From GCA-2725625 sp964574215 (GTDB taxonomy: Bacteria; Pseudomonadota; Alphaproteobacteria; Rhodospirillales; UBA2165): DNA of 64,000 nucleotides. Positions 27,563 through 36,345 of this stretch are shown piece after piece. The notes below the pieces were generated by a model, which was given only the letters and a program-made list of their open reading frames with translations, was not told the origin of the DNA and ran no database searches. A program made the position numbers and the translations under genes. The stretch's first letter is position 1. Every line of letters begins with the position of its first letter. The stretch is from assembly GCA_964574215.1 (NCBI GenBank), contig CAZNLR010000024.1, positions 7,508 to 71,507 on the forward strand, written 5' to 3'.

Positions 27563-28543
27563 TCACGGCCATTGCCAGCGGGCCACATCAATGAGGCTTT
27601 GAGGCAGGTCCAAATGGGTGATGACGAAGTCGGTGCTGATCGATAGAGCCAGCGCGCCGACGAGAGAGACGAATATACCCGCCAGGACCCATTTGCCGAA
27701 TGCTTCGTGTTCCCGGTTGATAAACCAGGCGAAAATCACCTGAAAGACCGTGGTGGTTTGCTGGATCGGCGCGACGACGCTGACCGGCGCCACCGATAAA
27801 GCCATGAAACGCAGCATTTGCGACAAGCCGATGAACAGCGCCGACAGCAGGAACCATTTGGCCGTGACACGTGACATGGCGGTGACGTGGCTTATCTTGC
27901 CCGGCAAGGCCAAAACCAAGAGGACGACGATGGCGGCGGCGCTATAGGACACCGTACCGCCCGCCATACCGACGGTCGGATCAGCGCCACTGATGGCGGC
28001 CCGGATAAAGATGGCGCTGGACCCGAACCCCAGTGCCGAGCCCGTGGCAAACAGTATGCCTTCGCCGAAATTAGGCGTGAAAACGGGTTTACTTTTGCTG
28101 CTGTTGGCGCCGATCTTTTTGCGGTCCCTCAGCATGATCATCGGTCCCAGGATCACCAGACAGATGCCCATCAGGCGCAGAGGCGTCAGGGTTTCGTCCA
28201 GCAACCAGATGGCCAGCACCAGCGACAGGATCACGTTGAGCTGTTGCACCGGGCGGACCAGATTGGCCCCCATGGCCTTGATCGCCCGATAATTGCAGTA
28301 GCGGCCGAATACGAAATGGATGACCCCCGCCGCGGCCAGCAAAACATAGGTCTGGCCGGTAAATTCCCGCAACATGCCGAGCGATCCGGCAGCGACAGTG
28401 AATACAAAAAATATGGGAACACCCAGGGGAACGGATATGGCCATACCCTGCAGGACGGTACCGGTAAGAACGCCTCGGCGCATGCTGGCGCTGTTGAGGC
28501 CAAACAAAGCGGCGGACGCAAAAGCCAACAACGGGCCCATCAT
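27563..28543 (-). CDS. EamA/DMT-family membrane transporter
   Basis: A 326-residue, ten-helix protein of the drug/metabolite transporter superfamily, with two EamA-like halves. The N-terminal half has GPLLAFASAALFGLNSA and the C-terminal half LSVAPVSVVAPIQQTTTVFQVIFAWF, the usual last-helix motif. The loop between halves is charged (RDRKKIGANSSKSK). Members export amino acids, metabolites or drugs; the substrate cannot be inferred. It lies 27 bases downstream of the alcohol dehydrogenase gene on the same strand and may be cotranscribed with it. Confidence 0.82.
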   Translation of the reverse strand: MMGPLLAFASAALFGLNSASMRRGVLTGTVLQGMAISVPLGVPIFFVFTVAAGSLGMLREFTGQTYVLLAAAGVIHFVFGRYCNYRAIKAMGANLVRPVQQLNVILSLVLAIWLLDETLTPLRLMGICLVILGPMIMLRDRKKIGANSSKSKPVFTPNFGEGILFATGSALGFGSSAIFIRAAISGADPTVGMAGGTVSYSAAAIVVLLVLALPGKISHVTAMSRVTAKWFLLSALFIGLSQMLRFMALSVAPVSVVAPIQQTTTVFQVIFAWFINREHEAFGKWVLAGIFVSLVGALALSISTDFVITHLDLPQSLIDVARWQWP

Positions 28544-28570
28544 CTAAAGGCGCCCCCGATTTCAAATCGA

Positions 28571-29662
28571 TTAATCAAAACGCAGGATCGGTTTGATGGT
28601 CGTACCCGCCTCGCTGTCCTCGAAGGCTTGGCCCAGCTGTTCGAACCGGTAATCCTTGACCAGGCGGTCGATGGGGAACCTACCGTCCATGAAATAATCG
28701 ACCAGTTGGGGAATGAAGATATCGGGATTGCTGCCGCCTTCGCTGATGCCTTGAATTGAACGGCCACCCAGGAAATGCCGCATGGGCAACGACATTTCCG
28801 CACCTTCCGCCGGGCTGGTGACGTAGCCGCACAAACCCCGGGGCGCCAGCACGTCGAAGGCCTGGCGCATGACGAAACCGACACCCGTGGTATCGAGGGC
28901 GTACTCGACGCCGCCGGAGGTCATATCTATGAGTTCCGGCGCTACCGGGTCGGACGCCGCCAGCACCGTATCGTCGGCCCCCAGTTCCTTGGCCAGGTCC
29001 AACCGGTGGGCGTGGCGGTCGACGACGATGATCCGCCCGGCCCCGGCGATCCGCGCCGCCATTACCGCCGACAGGCCCAGCGCGCCGACCCCGAATATGG
29101 CCAGGCTCTTACCCGGCGGCAGGCGGAAATCATTCAGAATGGCGCCAGCGCCGGTTTGAAAGCCGCAGCCCATGGGCCCCAGTATTTCCAGCGGCGCATC
29201 CTTGCGTACCTTGACCACGCTGCGTTCGACGCCGATGGCGAATGTAGCGAAAGAGGATTGGCTGAAAAAATCGCCGTGCACCGGTTCACTGCCGGCGGAC
29301 AGGTAATGACTGCCTTGCGGGCGCTGACTGACGAAATGATTGACCGTATGGCAATAGGCCGGGGCGGCTTCCAAACAACTGGGGCAATGGCCGCAGGAGG
29401 CGAAGGTCATCACCACGTGATCGCCTTTTTTAATCTTGGTAACGCCCGTGCCCACCTTTTCGACAATGCCCGCGCCTTCGTGACCCAGCACCACGGGCCG
29501 GGGAATGGGGATACCACCCTCGGCGACTTTCAAATCGGTGTGGCAGACGCCGGTGGCGACCAGACGGACCAAAACCTCGCCCTCGCCGGGACCGGATAGA
29601 TCAAGTTCCTCGAAGGTTGGTTGTTTGCTCTGGTCACGGAATACGGCGGCGCTGATCTTCAC
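28571..29662 (-). CDS. Zinc-dependent alcohol dehydrogenase (medium-chain family)
   Basis: A 363-residue MDR enzyme. Catalytic zinc ligands are Cys40 (TGVCHTD) and the GHE at 60-62; the structural zinc site is Cys90, Cys93, Cys96 and Cys104 (SCGHCPSCLEAAPAYC). The cofactor-binding motif is GVGALGLSAV. The profile is closest to aryl/benzyl-alcohol-type and class-III-like dehydrogenases, so oxidation of an alcohol to an aldehyde with NAD is the likely reaction. The start is GTG at 29662 with AGGGGA upstream. It is divergent from the MFS transporter gene (106-base spacer). Confidence 0.88.
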   Translation of the reverse strand: MKISAAVFRDQSKQPTFEELDLSGPGEGEVLVRLVATGVCHTDLKVAEGGIPIPRPVVLGHEGAGIVEKVGTGVTKIKKGDHVVMTFASCGHCPSCLEAAPAYCHTVNHFVSQRPQGSHYLSAGSEPVHGDFFSQSSFATFAIGVERSVVKVRKDAPLEILGPMGCGFQTGAGAILNDFRLPPGKSLAIFGVGALGLSAVMAARIAGAGRIIVVDRHAHRLDLAKELGADDTVLAASDPVAPELIDMTSGGVEYALDTTGVGFVMRQAFDVLAPRGLCGYVTSPAEGAEMSLPMRHFLGGRSIQGISEGGSNPDIFIPQLVDYFMDGRFPIDRLVKDYRFEQLGQAFEDSEAGTTIKPILRFD

Positions 29663-29768
29663 GTCGTTCCCCTATTTTTGCTTGCTTTTTGCTTTGATGA
29701 CTAAACTTAGCATTCGAAGAATTGCTAGCCAAGCATTGCCCCAACTGATAGGCATAGCGGGAATAGGC

Positions 29769-31013
29769 ATGAGGGAATCCCGTTTGAAAAAGCAACTGAT
29801 GAGCAAGCCGATTTTGGTCCTGATATTGGGGACGATCATCCTGTGCGTTTCCTTCGGTCTGCGTTCCAGCCTGGGCGTCTATATGAAGCCCATCAGCATC
29901 GATCTCGGCTGGGGGCGGGAGGTCTTTGCCTTCGCCCTCGCGCTGCAAAGTCTGCTGTGGGGGTTGTCGACACCGTTGATGGGCTATCTCGCCGACCGCT
30001 ATGGACCAGCCAAAGTGGTCGCCGTCGGGGGGATTTTGTATACGGGCGGCCTCTATATGATGTCCCAGGCGTCGGTGCCTGCGGACGCCACCATCGGGAT
30101 CGGCGTGCTCACCGGTTTTGCCCTCAGCATGACTGGTTTTCCCATCATTCTATCGGTGATTGGCCGCCGCTTCCCGCCGCACCGGCGCTCCCTGGTGTTG
30201 GGAATCGGCAGTGCCGGCGGATCGTCTGGCCAACTGATCATCGTTCCCTATGGCCAGTATCTGATCAACGAGCACGGGTGGGTGGCGTCGTTGGTTCTGC
30301 TGGCCGTCATGTGCGCCGTTATTGTTCCCCTGGCGGCGTCCCTTGCAGGTGGCAACGAGCGGGCGGATGACGATCACTCCACCCAGAATATTTCCGAGGC
30401 TTTGCGGGAAGCCGGCGGCCACCGCGGTTATTGGTTGCTGATTTCCGGCTATTTCGTTTGTGGCTTCCAGACCATGTTTATCGGCGCCCACCTGCCCGCC
30501 TATCTCAGCGATCTTGGTCAATCCGACTGGGTCGGCGCGACGGCTTTGGCGTTGATCGGCGGCTTCAACATCATCGGCTGTATCTTGTGGGGCCTGGGCG
30601 GCGACCGTAAATCCAAAAAGCTGTTGCTGGCATCCATTTACAGCCTCCGGGCCCTGGTGATGATCGGCTTTATTCTGCTGCCCATGACCACGCCCGTCGT
30701 CGTCTTTCTTTCCGCCTGTATGGGCATGCTCTGGCTGGGGACGGTGCCCCTGACAACGGGCTTGGTGGTGCAGATCTTCGGCACCCAGTTCATGGCGACA
30801 CTGGTGGGCATTACTTTCTTCAGCCATCAGATCGGCAGTTTCTTAGGCATCTGGATGGGTGGCTATATCTACGATAACACCGGCAGTTACGATCCTATTT
30901 TCTGGGGCGGGGTGATCCTCGGCCTGCTGGCGACCCTGGCGCACCTGCCCATCAACGACAGTCCGGTTCCCCGCCTGGCCCAAGAGGCGGCGGCAGCCCA
31001 AGCGGCTCAGTAA
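29769..31013 (+). CDS. MFS transporter, OFA/monocarboxylate-like
   Basis: About 414 residues with twelve predicted helices. The loop 2-3 signature appears as GYLADRYGPAKVVAVGG, and the first helix reads ILVLILGTIILCVSFGLRSS followed by LGVYMKPISIDLG, as in bacterial monocarboxylate/oxalate-formate-type carriers. The ATG at 29769 is chosen; an ATG eleven codons later is also possible, and a much longer frame upstream overlaps the divergent dehydrogenase gene. It may import a carboxylate handled by neighbours (alcohol dehydrogenase, acyl-CoA ligase). A Gln/Ala tail ends the protein. Confidence 0.82.
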   Translation: MRESRLKKQLMSKPILVLILGTIILCVSFGLRSSLGVYMKPISIDLGWGREVFAFALALQSLLWGLSTPLMGYLADRYGPAKVVAVGGILYTGGLYMMSQASVPADATIGIGVLTGFALSMTGFPIILSVIGRRFPPHRRSLVLGIGSAGGSSGQLIIVPYGQYLINEHGWVASLVLLAVMCAVIVPLAASLAGGNERADDDHSTQNISEALREAGGHRGYWLLISGYFVCGFQTMFIGAHLPAYLSDLGQSDWVGATALALIGGFNIIGCILWGLGGDRKSKKLLLASIYSLRALVMIGFILLPMTTPVVVFLSACMGMLWLGTVPLTTGLVVQIFGTQFMATLVGITFFSHQIGSFLGIWMGGYIYDNTGSYDPIFWGGVILGLLATLAHLPINDSPVPRLAQEAAAAQAAQ

Positions 31014-31049
31014 TCAGCGTGAATATCTGTAATTAAGGTGGCGGGTACC

Positions 31050-31685
31050 TTATTGGTTGGGCAGCAGGCCTTTGCCTTCATCCAGCCGCTTGTCGAAAAA
31101 TTCGTGGAATTCCTCGCCCGTGTTACTCATGGGATAAGGTTCATCGGGAACGGGCACTTCCAAAAATTCGCACAGCGGCTCCCAGCCTGCTCCCAGGTTG
31201 AAGACCAACAGCCGTTCCGGTGGAAAGGCAGCCCGTACGGCTTCATTGTGTTTTTCGTATAAGGCGATGGTGTGATCCTGATCATGCAGACGGTTTTCGA
31301 AAACCCCTTCGCTGATCATTTTCAGTCCGATTGAATTCGGATCGGTCAAATTATTGACCACCTGCAAAATGGTCTTGGCGATACTGGCGTACCAGCTTTC
31401 GGCGTCTCGTATGGTAAGGAGGATTTTGGCGTCTGGGTAATGGGCGCTCAGTTCCCGCCAATAATAGGCGGTGGGCCAGTCGACCCCGGAACCGTACCCT
31501 TCGTACGCCTCATCCCAGTCAGGTGGGTTTCCTTGGGCTGCGGCCCGCCAGATTTTCTCCTGTTCAGGTATCGCGAGGGCGACCTTCATGTGATGACATG
31601 GTCCGAAACCCAAAATTTCCAACGCCATTTTCATGGATTCCGTGCCGGTCCTGCCGAACCCGGCGCCGATAACCGATAGACCCAT
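31050..31685 (-). CDS. Sulfotransferase-family protein
   Basis: A 211-residue protein. The N-terminal P-loop-like GAGFGRTGTESMKMALEIL is the 5'-phosphosulfate-binding motif of this family, with ILTIRDAESWYASI providing the 3'-phosphate-binding segment. The short length and FGPCHHMKV segment place it with a bacterial/eukaryotic subgroup often labelled only by fold. It would move sulfate from PAPS to an unknown acceptor. The start is ATG 31685 with AGGGAGGGG upstream; the longer frame to 31919 overlaps the divergent ligase gene. It is divergent from that gene across 166 bases. Confidence 0.82.
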   Translation of the reverse strand: MGLSVIGAGFGRTGTESMKMALEILGFGPCHHMKVALAIPEQEKIWRAAAQGNPPDWDEAYEGYGSGVDWPTAYYWRELSAHYPDAKILLTIRDAESWYASIAKTILQVVNNLTDPNSIGLKMISEGVFENRLHDQDHTIALYEKHNEAVRAAFPPERLLVFNLGAGWEPLCEFLEVPVPDEPYPMSNTGEEFHEFFDKRLDEGKGLLPNQ

Positions 31686-31851
31686 ATCACCCCTCCCTAT
31701 AAATCGTTGTTTCGTTTCTCTGGTTTCATTAGGCCAGAATTCAATTTTCCGGACAATAGATTTCGAACTTCCCAATCGCGGAAAGGATTTGACGAACAAT
31801 GTTGGGCGCGGAACAATACGTAGATTTCGAATTGTTTGGGGGAGGAAGTAT

Positions 31852-33378
31852 ATGCTGGGAACGGTGTCGCAAAATTTTCTGAGAAACGTAAGCAGTTGGC
31901 CGGACCGGACGGCGGTCATGTACGAAGACCAGACTTACAGCTTTGGCGATTTGAATGCGCGGGTGAACCGATTGGCCCATTTTCTGGCCGATCTCGGCGT
32001 TAAGCAGGGAGACGGCGTCGGATTGTTTCTCAACAATTGTCTCGAATTCGCCGTCGCCTTCATGGCCTGCCAGAAGCTGGGCGCCATTGCTTCCTGCCTC
32101 AACTATCGGCTGACGGCGGGGCCGGTCGGTTACACGGCGCGGCAGGAAAACCTGAAAGCCATAATCTTCCACCATGCGGTCGCCGCCGTTGCCACCGAAA
32201 TCAAAGCCGATACGCCGTCCTGTCAGTTTATTTGCGTCGGCGACGGCTCCGACGACTGGCATCGTTTCTCCTCAAGCGAAAGTTTCCCCGACACGGAACC
32301 GCCTACCATCGCAATTGAGGAAACCGATTTGTGCAGTGTCATCCATACCTCGGGCACGACGGGGAGACCCAAAGGCGCCGCTTTCACCCATCAGTCCCAG
32401 GCCATCTCGGCCATTCAATATTGCCTGGAGATGGGGTTGGACCGCAGCCATGTGGGGATGACCCTGGCGCCCGCGGTCATCGGCGCCGCCACTAATTTTT
32501 TCGCCGCCTACATGCTGGTGGGCGGACCCCAGGTGATGATCGGCGAATACGAAGCGGAAAAAGCGTTGCAGTTGATCGCCCAACACGGTGTGACGGAAAT
32601 ATTCGCCGTGCCGACCCAGATGTATCAAATGGCGGAAGCCATCGAAGGCATGGATGATCTCGATATTTCCTCTCTCCGGCTAATCCGTACGGGCGGGTCC
32701 TTGCTCGCGAAAACCCTGCTCGACAAGGTACGGGACAGCCTCCATTGCGAACTGCTCAATACCTACGGAACGACGGAAAGCTGTACGGCGGTCACCGGCT
32801 CTCATACGGGCATCGATCCGGAAGACAAATGGGAAAGCATCGGCAAAGCCAGCTATTTCCAGGATATCCGCACCGTCGAGGTGGGTGACGCCGGGGAAGT
32901 AAACCCCAGTCAGGAAATATCCCAGCCGGGCGAAGGGCAGTTGATCAATCGGGGCTCCCAGTGCATTTCTGAGTATTACTGCTCGCCCGAGGAGGATCTA
33001 TCGGTCGAGGACGGTTGGCAATTTACCCGGGACGTGGTGCGGGTTGACGAGGAGGGATTCATTTACCCCATCGACCGGGTCGACAATTTAATCATCAGCG
33101 GCGGTGAAAACATGTATCCCCAGGAGATCGAATTTTATCTCTCCAAGCATCCACTGATTGTCGATGTTGCGGTCTGCGGCGCGCCGGATGATCAATGGGG
33201 ACAGGCCATCAAGGCCCTGATCGTCCGCAAGTCGGACGAATTGACCGAGGAGGCGCTGGAAAAATATTGCCTGGAGGAAAGCGAGTTGCCGCGCCACAAA
33301 CGGCCGCGGGTGGTGGAATTCGTCGAGTCCGTACCCCGCAATATCCTCGGAAAAATCGACCGCAATGTAGTTAGTTAA
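31852..33378 (+). CDS. AMP-dependent acyl-CoA synthetase/ligase
   Basis: A 508-residue adenylate-forming enzyme. The P-loop TSGTTGRPKGAAFTH, the adenine-binding NTYGTTES and the C-terminal IDRVDNLIISGGENMYPQEIE with the catalytic Lys in NILGKIDRN are all present. It should activate a carboxylic acid with ATP and CoA; the substrate is unknown. The start at 31852 has a GGAGG site. The CocE-type hydrolase follows 11 bases later, which suggests that the hydrolase releases an acid from an ester or amide and this ligase activates it (inference). Confidence 0.88.
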   Translation: MLGTVSQNFLRNVSSWPDRTAVMYEDQTYSFGDLNARVNRLAHFLADLGVKQGDGVGLFLNNCLEFAVAFMACQKLGAIASCLNYRLTAGPVGYTARQENLKAIIFHHAVAAVATEIKADTPSCQFICVGDGSDDWHRFSSSESFPDTEPPTIAIEETDLCSVIHTSGTTGRPKGAAFTHQSQAISAIQYCLEMGLDRSHVGMTLAPAVIGAATNFFAAYMLVGGPQVMIGEYEAEKALQLIAQHGVTEIFAVPTQMYQMAEAIEGMDDLDISSLRLIRTGGSLLAKTLLDKVRDSLHCELLNTYGTTESCTAVTGSHTGIDPEDKWESIGKASYFQDIRTVEVGDAGEVNPSQEISQPGEGQLINRGSQCISEYYCSPEEDLSVEDGWQFTRDVVRVDEEGFIYPIDRVDNLIISGGENMYPQEIEFYLSKHPLIVDVAVCGAPDDQWGQAIKALIVRKSDELTEEALEKYCLEESELPRHKRPRVVEFVESVPRNILGKIDRNVVS

Positions 33379-33389
33379 GAGATACATTT

Positions 33390-35099
33390 ATGACCAAATT
33401 ACCTTACACATTGATTCAACGACCCGGGCTGGATCCCGCCTGGCATAAATATCCCGGCTTCAATCCGCGCAAAACCCGTGAAAATGGTATGATTGTCGAG
33501 TGGGATGTGGGCATACCCATGCGGGACGGGGTGAATATCTACGCCGATATTTTCCGGCCCCAAGGAATAAAGGGAGGAAAAGGGCGCAGGCAGAAATTAC
33601 CAGTCCTGGTCGCCTGGAGCCCGTATGGCAAGCATATCCCCTACCAATACAGCTTTGTAGTCGACAATGCGGGCGTTAATCCCAAATGGATTTCCAAATA
33701 CACCGCCTTCGAATCCCCCGATCCCGTCTACTGGACCAAACATGGCTATGCCGTCGTCAACGTCGATATCAGGGGGTTGCTGCACTCGGAAGGCGATGGC
33801 CAGTTCTGGTGCCATGACGAAGGAGATGACGGCTACGATCTGGTCGAATGGCTGGCCGCGCAAAACTGGTGCAGCGGCAAAGTGGGCATGACCGGCGTCT
33901 CGTATCTGGCCATCGCCCAATGGCAGATCGCCGCCAAGCGCCCGCCGCACCTGGCAGCCATCAATCCATGGGAAGGTCTCAGCGATATGTTCCGGGAATT
34001 CTGTTTCCACGGCGGTATTCCCGAGCTTGCTTTTTCGCCCATCTGGCAAAAATCCGTCTCTTATTCCCGGAACAAGGTGGAAGATGTTCTGGAGATGATG
34101 AAAGAGCACCCCTATTTCGACAAATACTGGGCGACCAAAGTCGCCGATTTCACCAAGATCGACGTGCCGGCCTACGTGGTGGCCAGCTGGACCGACCAGG
34201 GATTGCATCTCCGCGGCACCCTGGAGGCGTATAAAAAGATCGCCTCGCAGGACAAATGGCTGGAAATTCACGGCCGCAAAAAGTGGCAGTATTACCATCA
34301 ACCTGAGAGCGTGGAAAAACAACGGATATTCTTCGACCGCTATTTGAAAGGCATCGACAGTGGCGTCGATAAATGGCCCAAGGTTCGGCTGGAAGTCCGC
34401 AATAAATATTACGACGGTAAATTCAGAAACGAGAAGGAATGGCCGCTGGCCCGCACTCGGTACAGGAAACTGTATTTGGACGCCCGTAACGGATCCATGC
34501 AGGCCACGCCGGTTAAGGCCAAGTCAAAATGCCGCTACGAGGCCTACGGCGACGAATCCCGCTGTCCATCGGCCTATAGCCACGAGCGGGCGGTGTTTGA
34601 CTACCGGTTCAGGAAAGCGACCGAACTGACGGGGCACATGAAGCTGCGCCTGTGGGTCGAATCCGAAACCGCCGATGATACGGATATATTCGTCGCCATC
34701 CAGAAATACAGCCGCAAGGGGGCATATGTTCCCATGGCCGCATTTAACGCTCTGAAGGATGGGCCGGTCGCTTTGGGATGGCTCCGTGCGTCGCACCGTG
34801 AACTGGATGAAAAACGGTCCACGCCCCAGCAACCATGGCTAAAACACAAACGGCGGTTAAAACTAAAACCCGGTGAACCGGTGCCGGTGGATATTGAGAT
34901 TTGGCCCTCCGGAACGCGATTTGCCGCCGGTGAGCGATTGCGGGTGGTGGTGCAGGGCAGCGATATTTACAAGTATGCCAAATGGATCGTCCGCGCCGGT
35001 CATCCGGAGACCATCAACGATGGCCGGTACTTAATACATACGGGCGGTAAACATGATTCCCATCTGCTCGTCCCGGTTATTCCTGGTCGAGGCCGGTAG
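33390..35099 (+). CDS. CocE/NonD-family hydrolase (peptidase S15-like)
   Basis: A 569-residue alpha/beta hydrolase. The N-terminal domain starts with IPMRDGVNIYADIFRP, the family hallmark, and carries the nucleophile Ser171 in GMTGVSYLAIAQW. The C-terminal jelly-roll (PepX_C) has LRLWVESETADDTDIFVAI and SGTRFAAGERLRVVVQG. Members hydrolyse esters such as cocaine, cephalosporin acyl amides or X-Pro peptides. It forms a two-gene unit with the acyl-CoA ligase upstream. No signal peptide is visible, so a cytosolic location is likely. Confidence 0.87.
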   Translation: MTKLPYTLIQRPGLDPAWHKYPGFNPRKTRENGMIVEWDVGIPMRDGVNIYADIFRPQGIKGGKGRRQKLPVLVAWSPYGKHIPYQYSFVVDNAGVNPKWISKYTAFESPDPVYWTKHGYAVVNVDIRGLLHSEGDGQFWCHDEGDDGYDLVEWLAAQNWCSGKVGMTGVSYLAIAQWQIAAKRPPHLAAINPWEGLSDMFREFCFHGGIPELAFSPIWQKSVSYSRNKVEDVLEMMKEHPYFDKYWATKVADFTKIDVPAYVVASWTDQGLHLRGTLEAYKKIASQDKWLEIHGRKKWQYYHQPESVEKQRIFFDRYLKGIDSGVDKWPKVRLEVRNKYYDGKFRNEKEWPLARTRYRKLYLDARNGSMQATPVKAKSKCRYEAYGDESRCPSAYSHERAVFDYRFRKATELTGHMKLRLWVESETADDTDIFVAIQKYSRKGAYVPMAAFNALKDGPVALGWLRASHRELDEKRSTPQQPWLKHKRRLKLKPGEPVPVDIEIWPSGTRFAAGERLRVVVQGSDIYKYAKWIVRAGHPETINDGRYLIHTGGKHDSHLLVPVIPGRGR

Positions 35100-35125
35100 A
35101 AAATGGGGCAGTTCTGCGATTTGGT

Positions 35126-35308
35126 CTATGAGAGCAGTCTTTCGACTTCCTGCAACACTTTTCCCCAATCCCTTTTTGGGCCGGACGCGTTTTCGTCGTC
35201 TCTCAATTTGGCGAGTCTTTTCGCTTCTAGTAAGGCTTCGGTCCCAAATTTATGGATGAGAAGCTCCGCCACATGAATGGTATCGTCGTTCACCTGCATC
35301 AATTTCAT
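35126..35308 (-). CDS. Small hypothetical protein
   Basis: A 60-residue frame of plausible composition: helical HVAELLIHKFGTEALLEAKR, a charged linker (RDDENASGPKR) and WGKVLQEVERLL. The pattern resembles small two-helix proteins common in Rhodospirillales (an AELLI..G..A...A..RA segment and a W..VL..VE.LL ending), which I cannot name. No clear ribosome site is seen, and an ATG three codons later is an alternative start. It lies in the 270 bases between the convergent hydrolase and dehydrogenase genes. Confidence 0.55.
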   Translation of the reverse strand: MKLMQVNDDTIHVAELLIHKFGTEALLEAKRLAKLRDDENASGPKRDWGKVLQEVERLLS

Positions 35309-35369
35309 ATCGTGACGATTTTCGCCATTTCAATGAAAAAAGATGCACGGAATATAGGAAAATCCGGAT

Positions 35370-36299
35370 TCAGTATCCCGCGTCCCGGTCGATCTCCTGG
35401 ATCAACGGTTCACCCTTTTGAAATCGTTTGATGTTTTCGGCAAACTGGGGCGCGATCTGGCTGACCGGCGAGCGCCGCGCCACATGGGGCATGATGGTGA
35501 TCTTCGGGTGATCCCACAGGGGACTGTCGGCGGGTAAGGGTTCCGGCACGGTGACATCCAGCGTCGCCGCCGATAATTGGCCGCGGTCGAGGGCGGCGAT
35601 CATGTCATCGGCATTAATATGGACGCCGCGCCCCAAATTGATGACCGACGCGCCTTCGGGCATTTTGGCAAAGGCATCTTTATTCAGTACCCCGATTGTT
35701 TGGGGCGTCACCGGTAACAGGCAGACGGCGATATCGGTGCGGGCGAGGAAATCATCGAACTCTTCTTCGCCATGGAACACTTTGATCGGTGCGTCCGGTT
35801 TGGGGGTCCGCGTCCAGGCGGCCACATCGAAATTCATTTTGCTTAACAACTCTGCCACCGGTTTGGCCATGACACCGTATCCTAAAAAGCCCACGCGCTG
35901 ATCTTCTGCCCATTTCTGCGCTAGAGGCCGCCAATCATGTTCGCGCTGCTGTTGCCGATATGTGGGCATTTGCCGGTGGTGGCTCAGTATCAGGGTTAGG
36001 GCGTACTCCGTCATGGAAGGGTCGCCTTCTTCCGGTTCGCCTTTGACGAGCGGTGTATTCGGAAGCTTGGGATGTTGTAGAATCCCGTCCACCCCCGCCA
36101 ACATGGTCAACATCAGTTTGAGATTTGGCAGGTCCGGCAGATCGTCCAGTTCCGGCCGGCCCATGGCCAGATATTCTATGTCCGCCGGATCGCCAAGATC
36201 GGGCCAGACGCGAATTTCCAAATCGGGCAAAGGCCCGGCAAACGCTTCTACCCAGTCTTCGGGTGATCCCGCAATGGGGTTCATCAGGAGTAATGCCAT
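35370..36299 (-). CDS. D-2-hydroxyacid dehydrogenase, glyoxylate/hydroxypyruvate reductase A-like
   Basis: A 309-residue enzyme from the ATG at 36299; a frame extending to 36443 would overlap folC. The NAD(P) motif is GYGVMAKPVAELLSKMNFD, followed by VINLGRGVHINADDMIAAL and the catalytic region DVTVPEPLPADSPLWDHP then ITIMPHVARR with the catalytic His. The pattern is that of GhrA-type reductases, which reduce glyoxylate and hydroxypyruvate. It sits 46 bases downstream of folC on the same strand and may be transcribed with it, or may belong to the accessory block. Confidence 0.85.
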   Translation of the reverse strand: MALLLMNPIAGSPEDWVEAFAGPLPDLEIRVWPDLGDPADIEYLAMGRPELDDLPDLPNLKLMLTMLAGVDGILQHPKLPNTPLVKGEPEEGDPSMTEYALTLILSHHRQMPTYRQQQREHDWRPLAQKWAEDQRVGFLGYGVMAKPVAELLSKMNFDVAAWTRTPKPDAPIKVFHGEEEFDDFLARTDIAVCLLPVTPQTIGVLNKDAFAKMPEGASVINLGRGVHINADDMIAALDRGQLSAATLDVTVPEPLPADSPLWDHPKITIMPHVARRSPVSQIAPQFAENIKRFQKGEPLIQEIDRDAGY

Positions 36300-36345
36300 A
36301 CCTGTTCTCTTATTTTTTCGAGTTCGGACGCCTAAAATGCCGGGC

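Noticed and set aside
28571..29768. A much longer MFS start overlapping the alcohol dehydrogenase
   Set aside because: The extra N-terminal residues are antisense of the dehydrogenase gene and do not resemble transporter sequence; the ATG at 29769 is directly followed by the first membrane helix.
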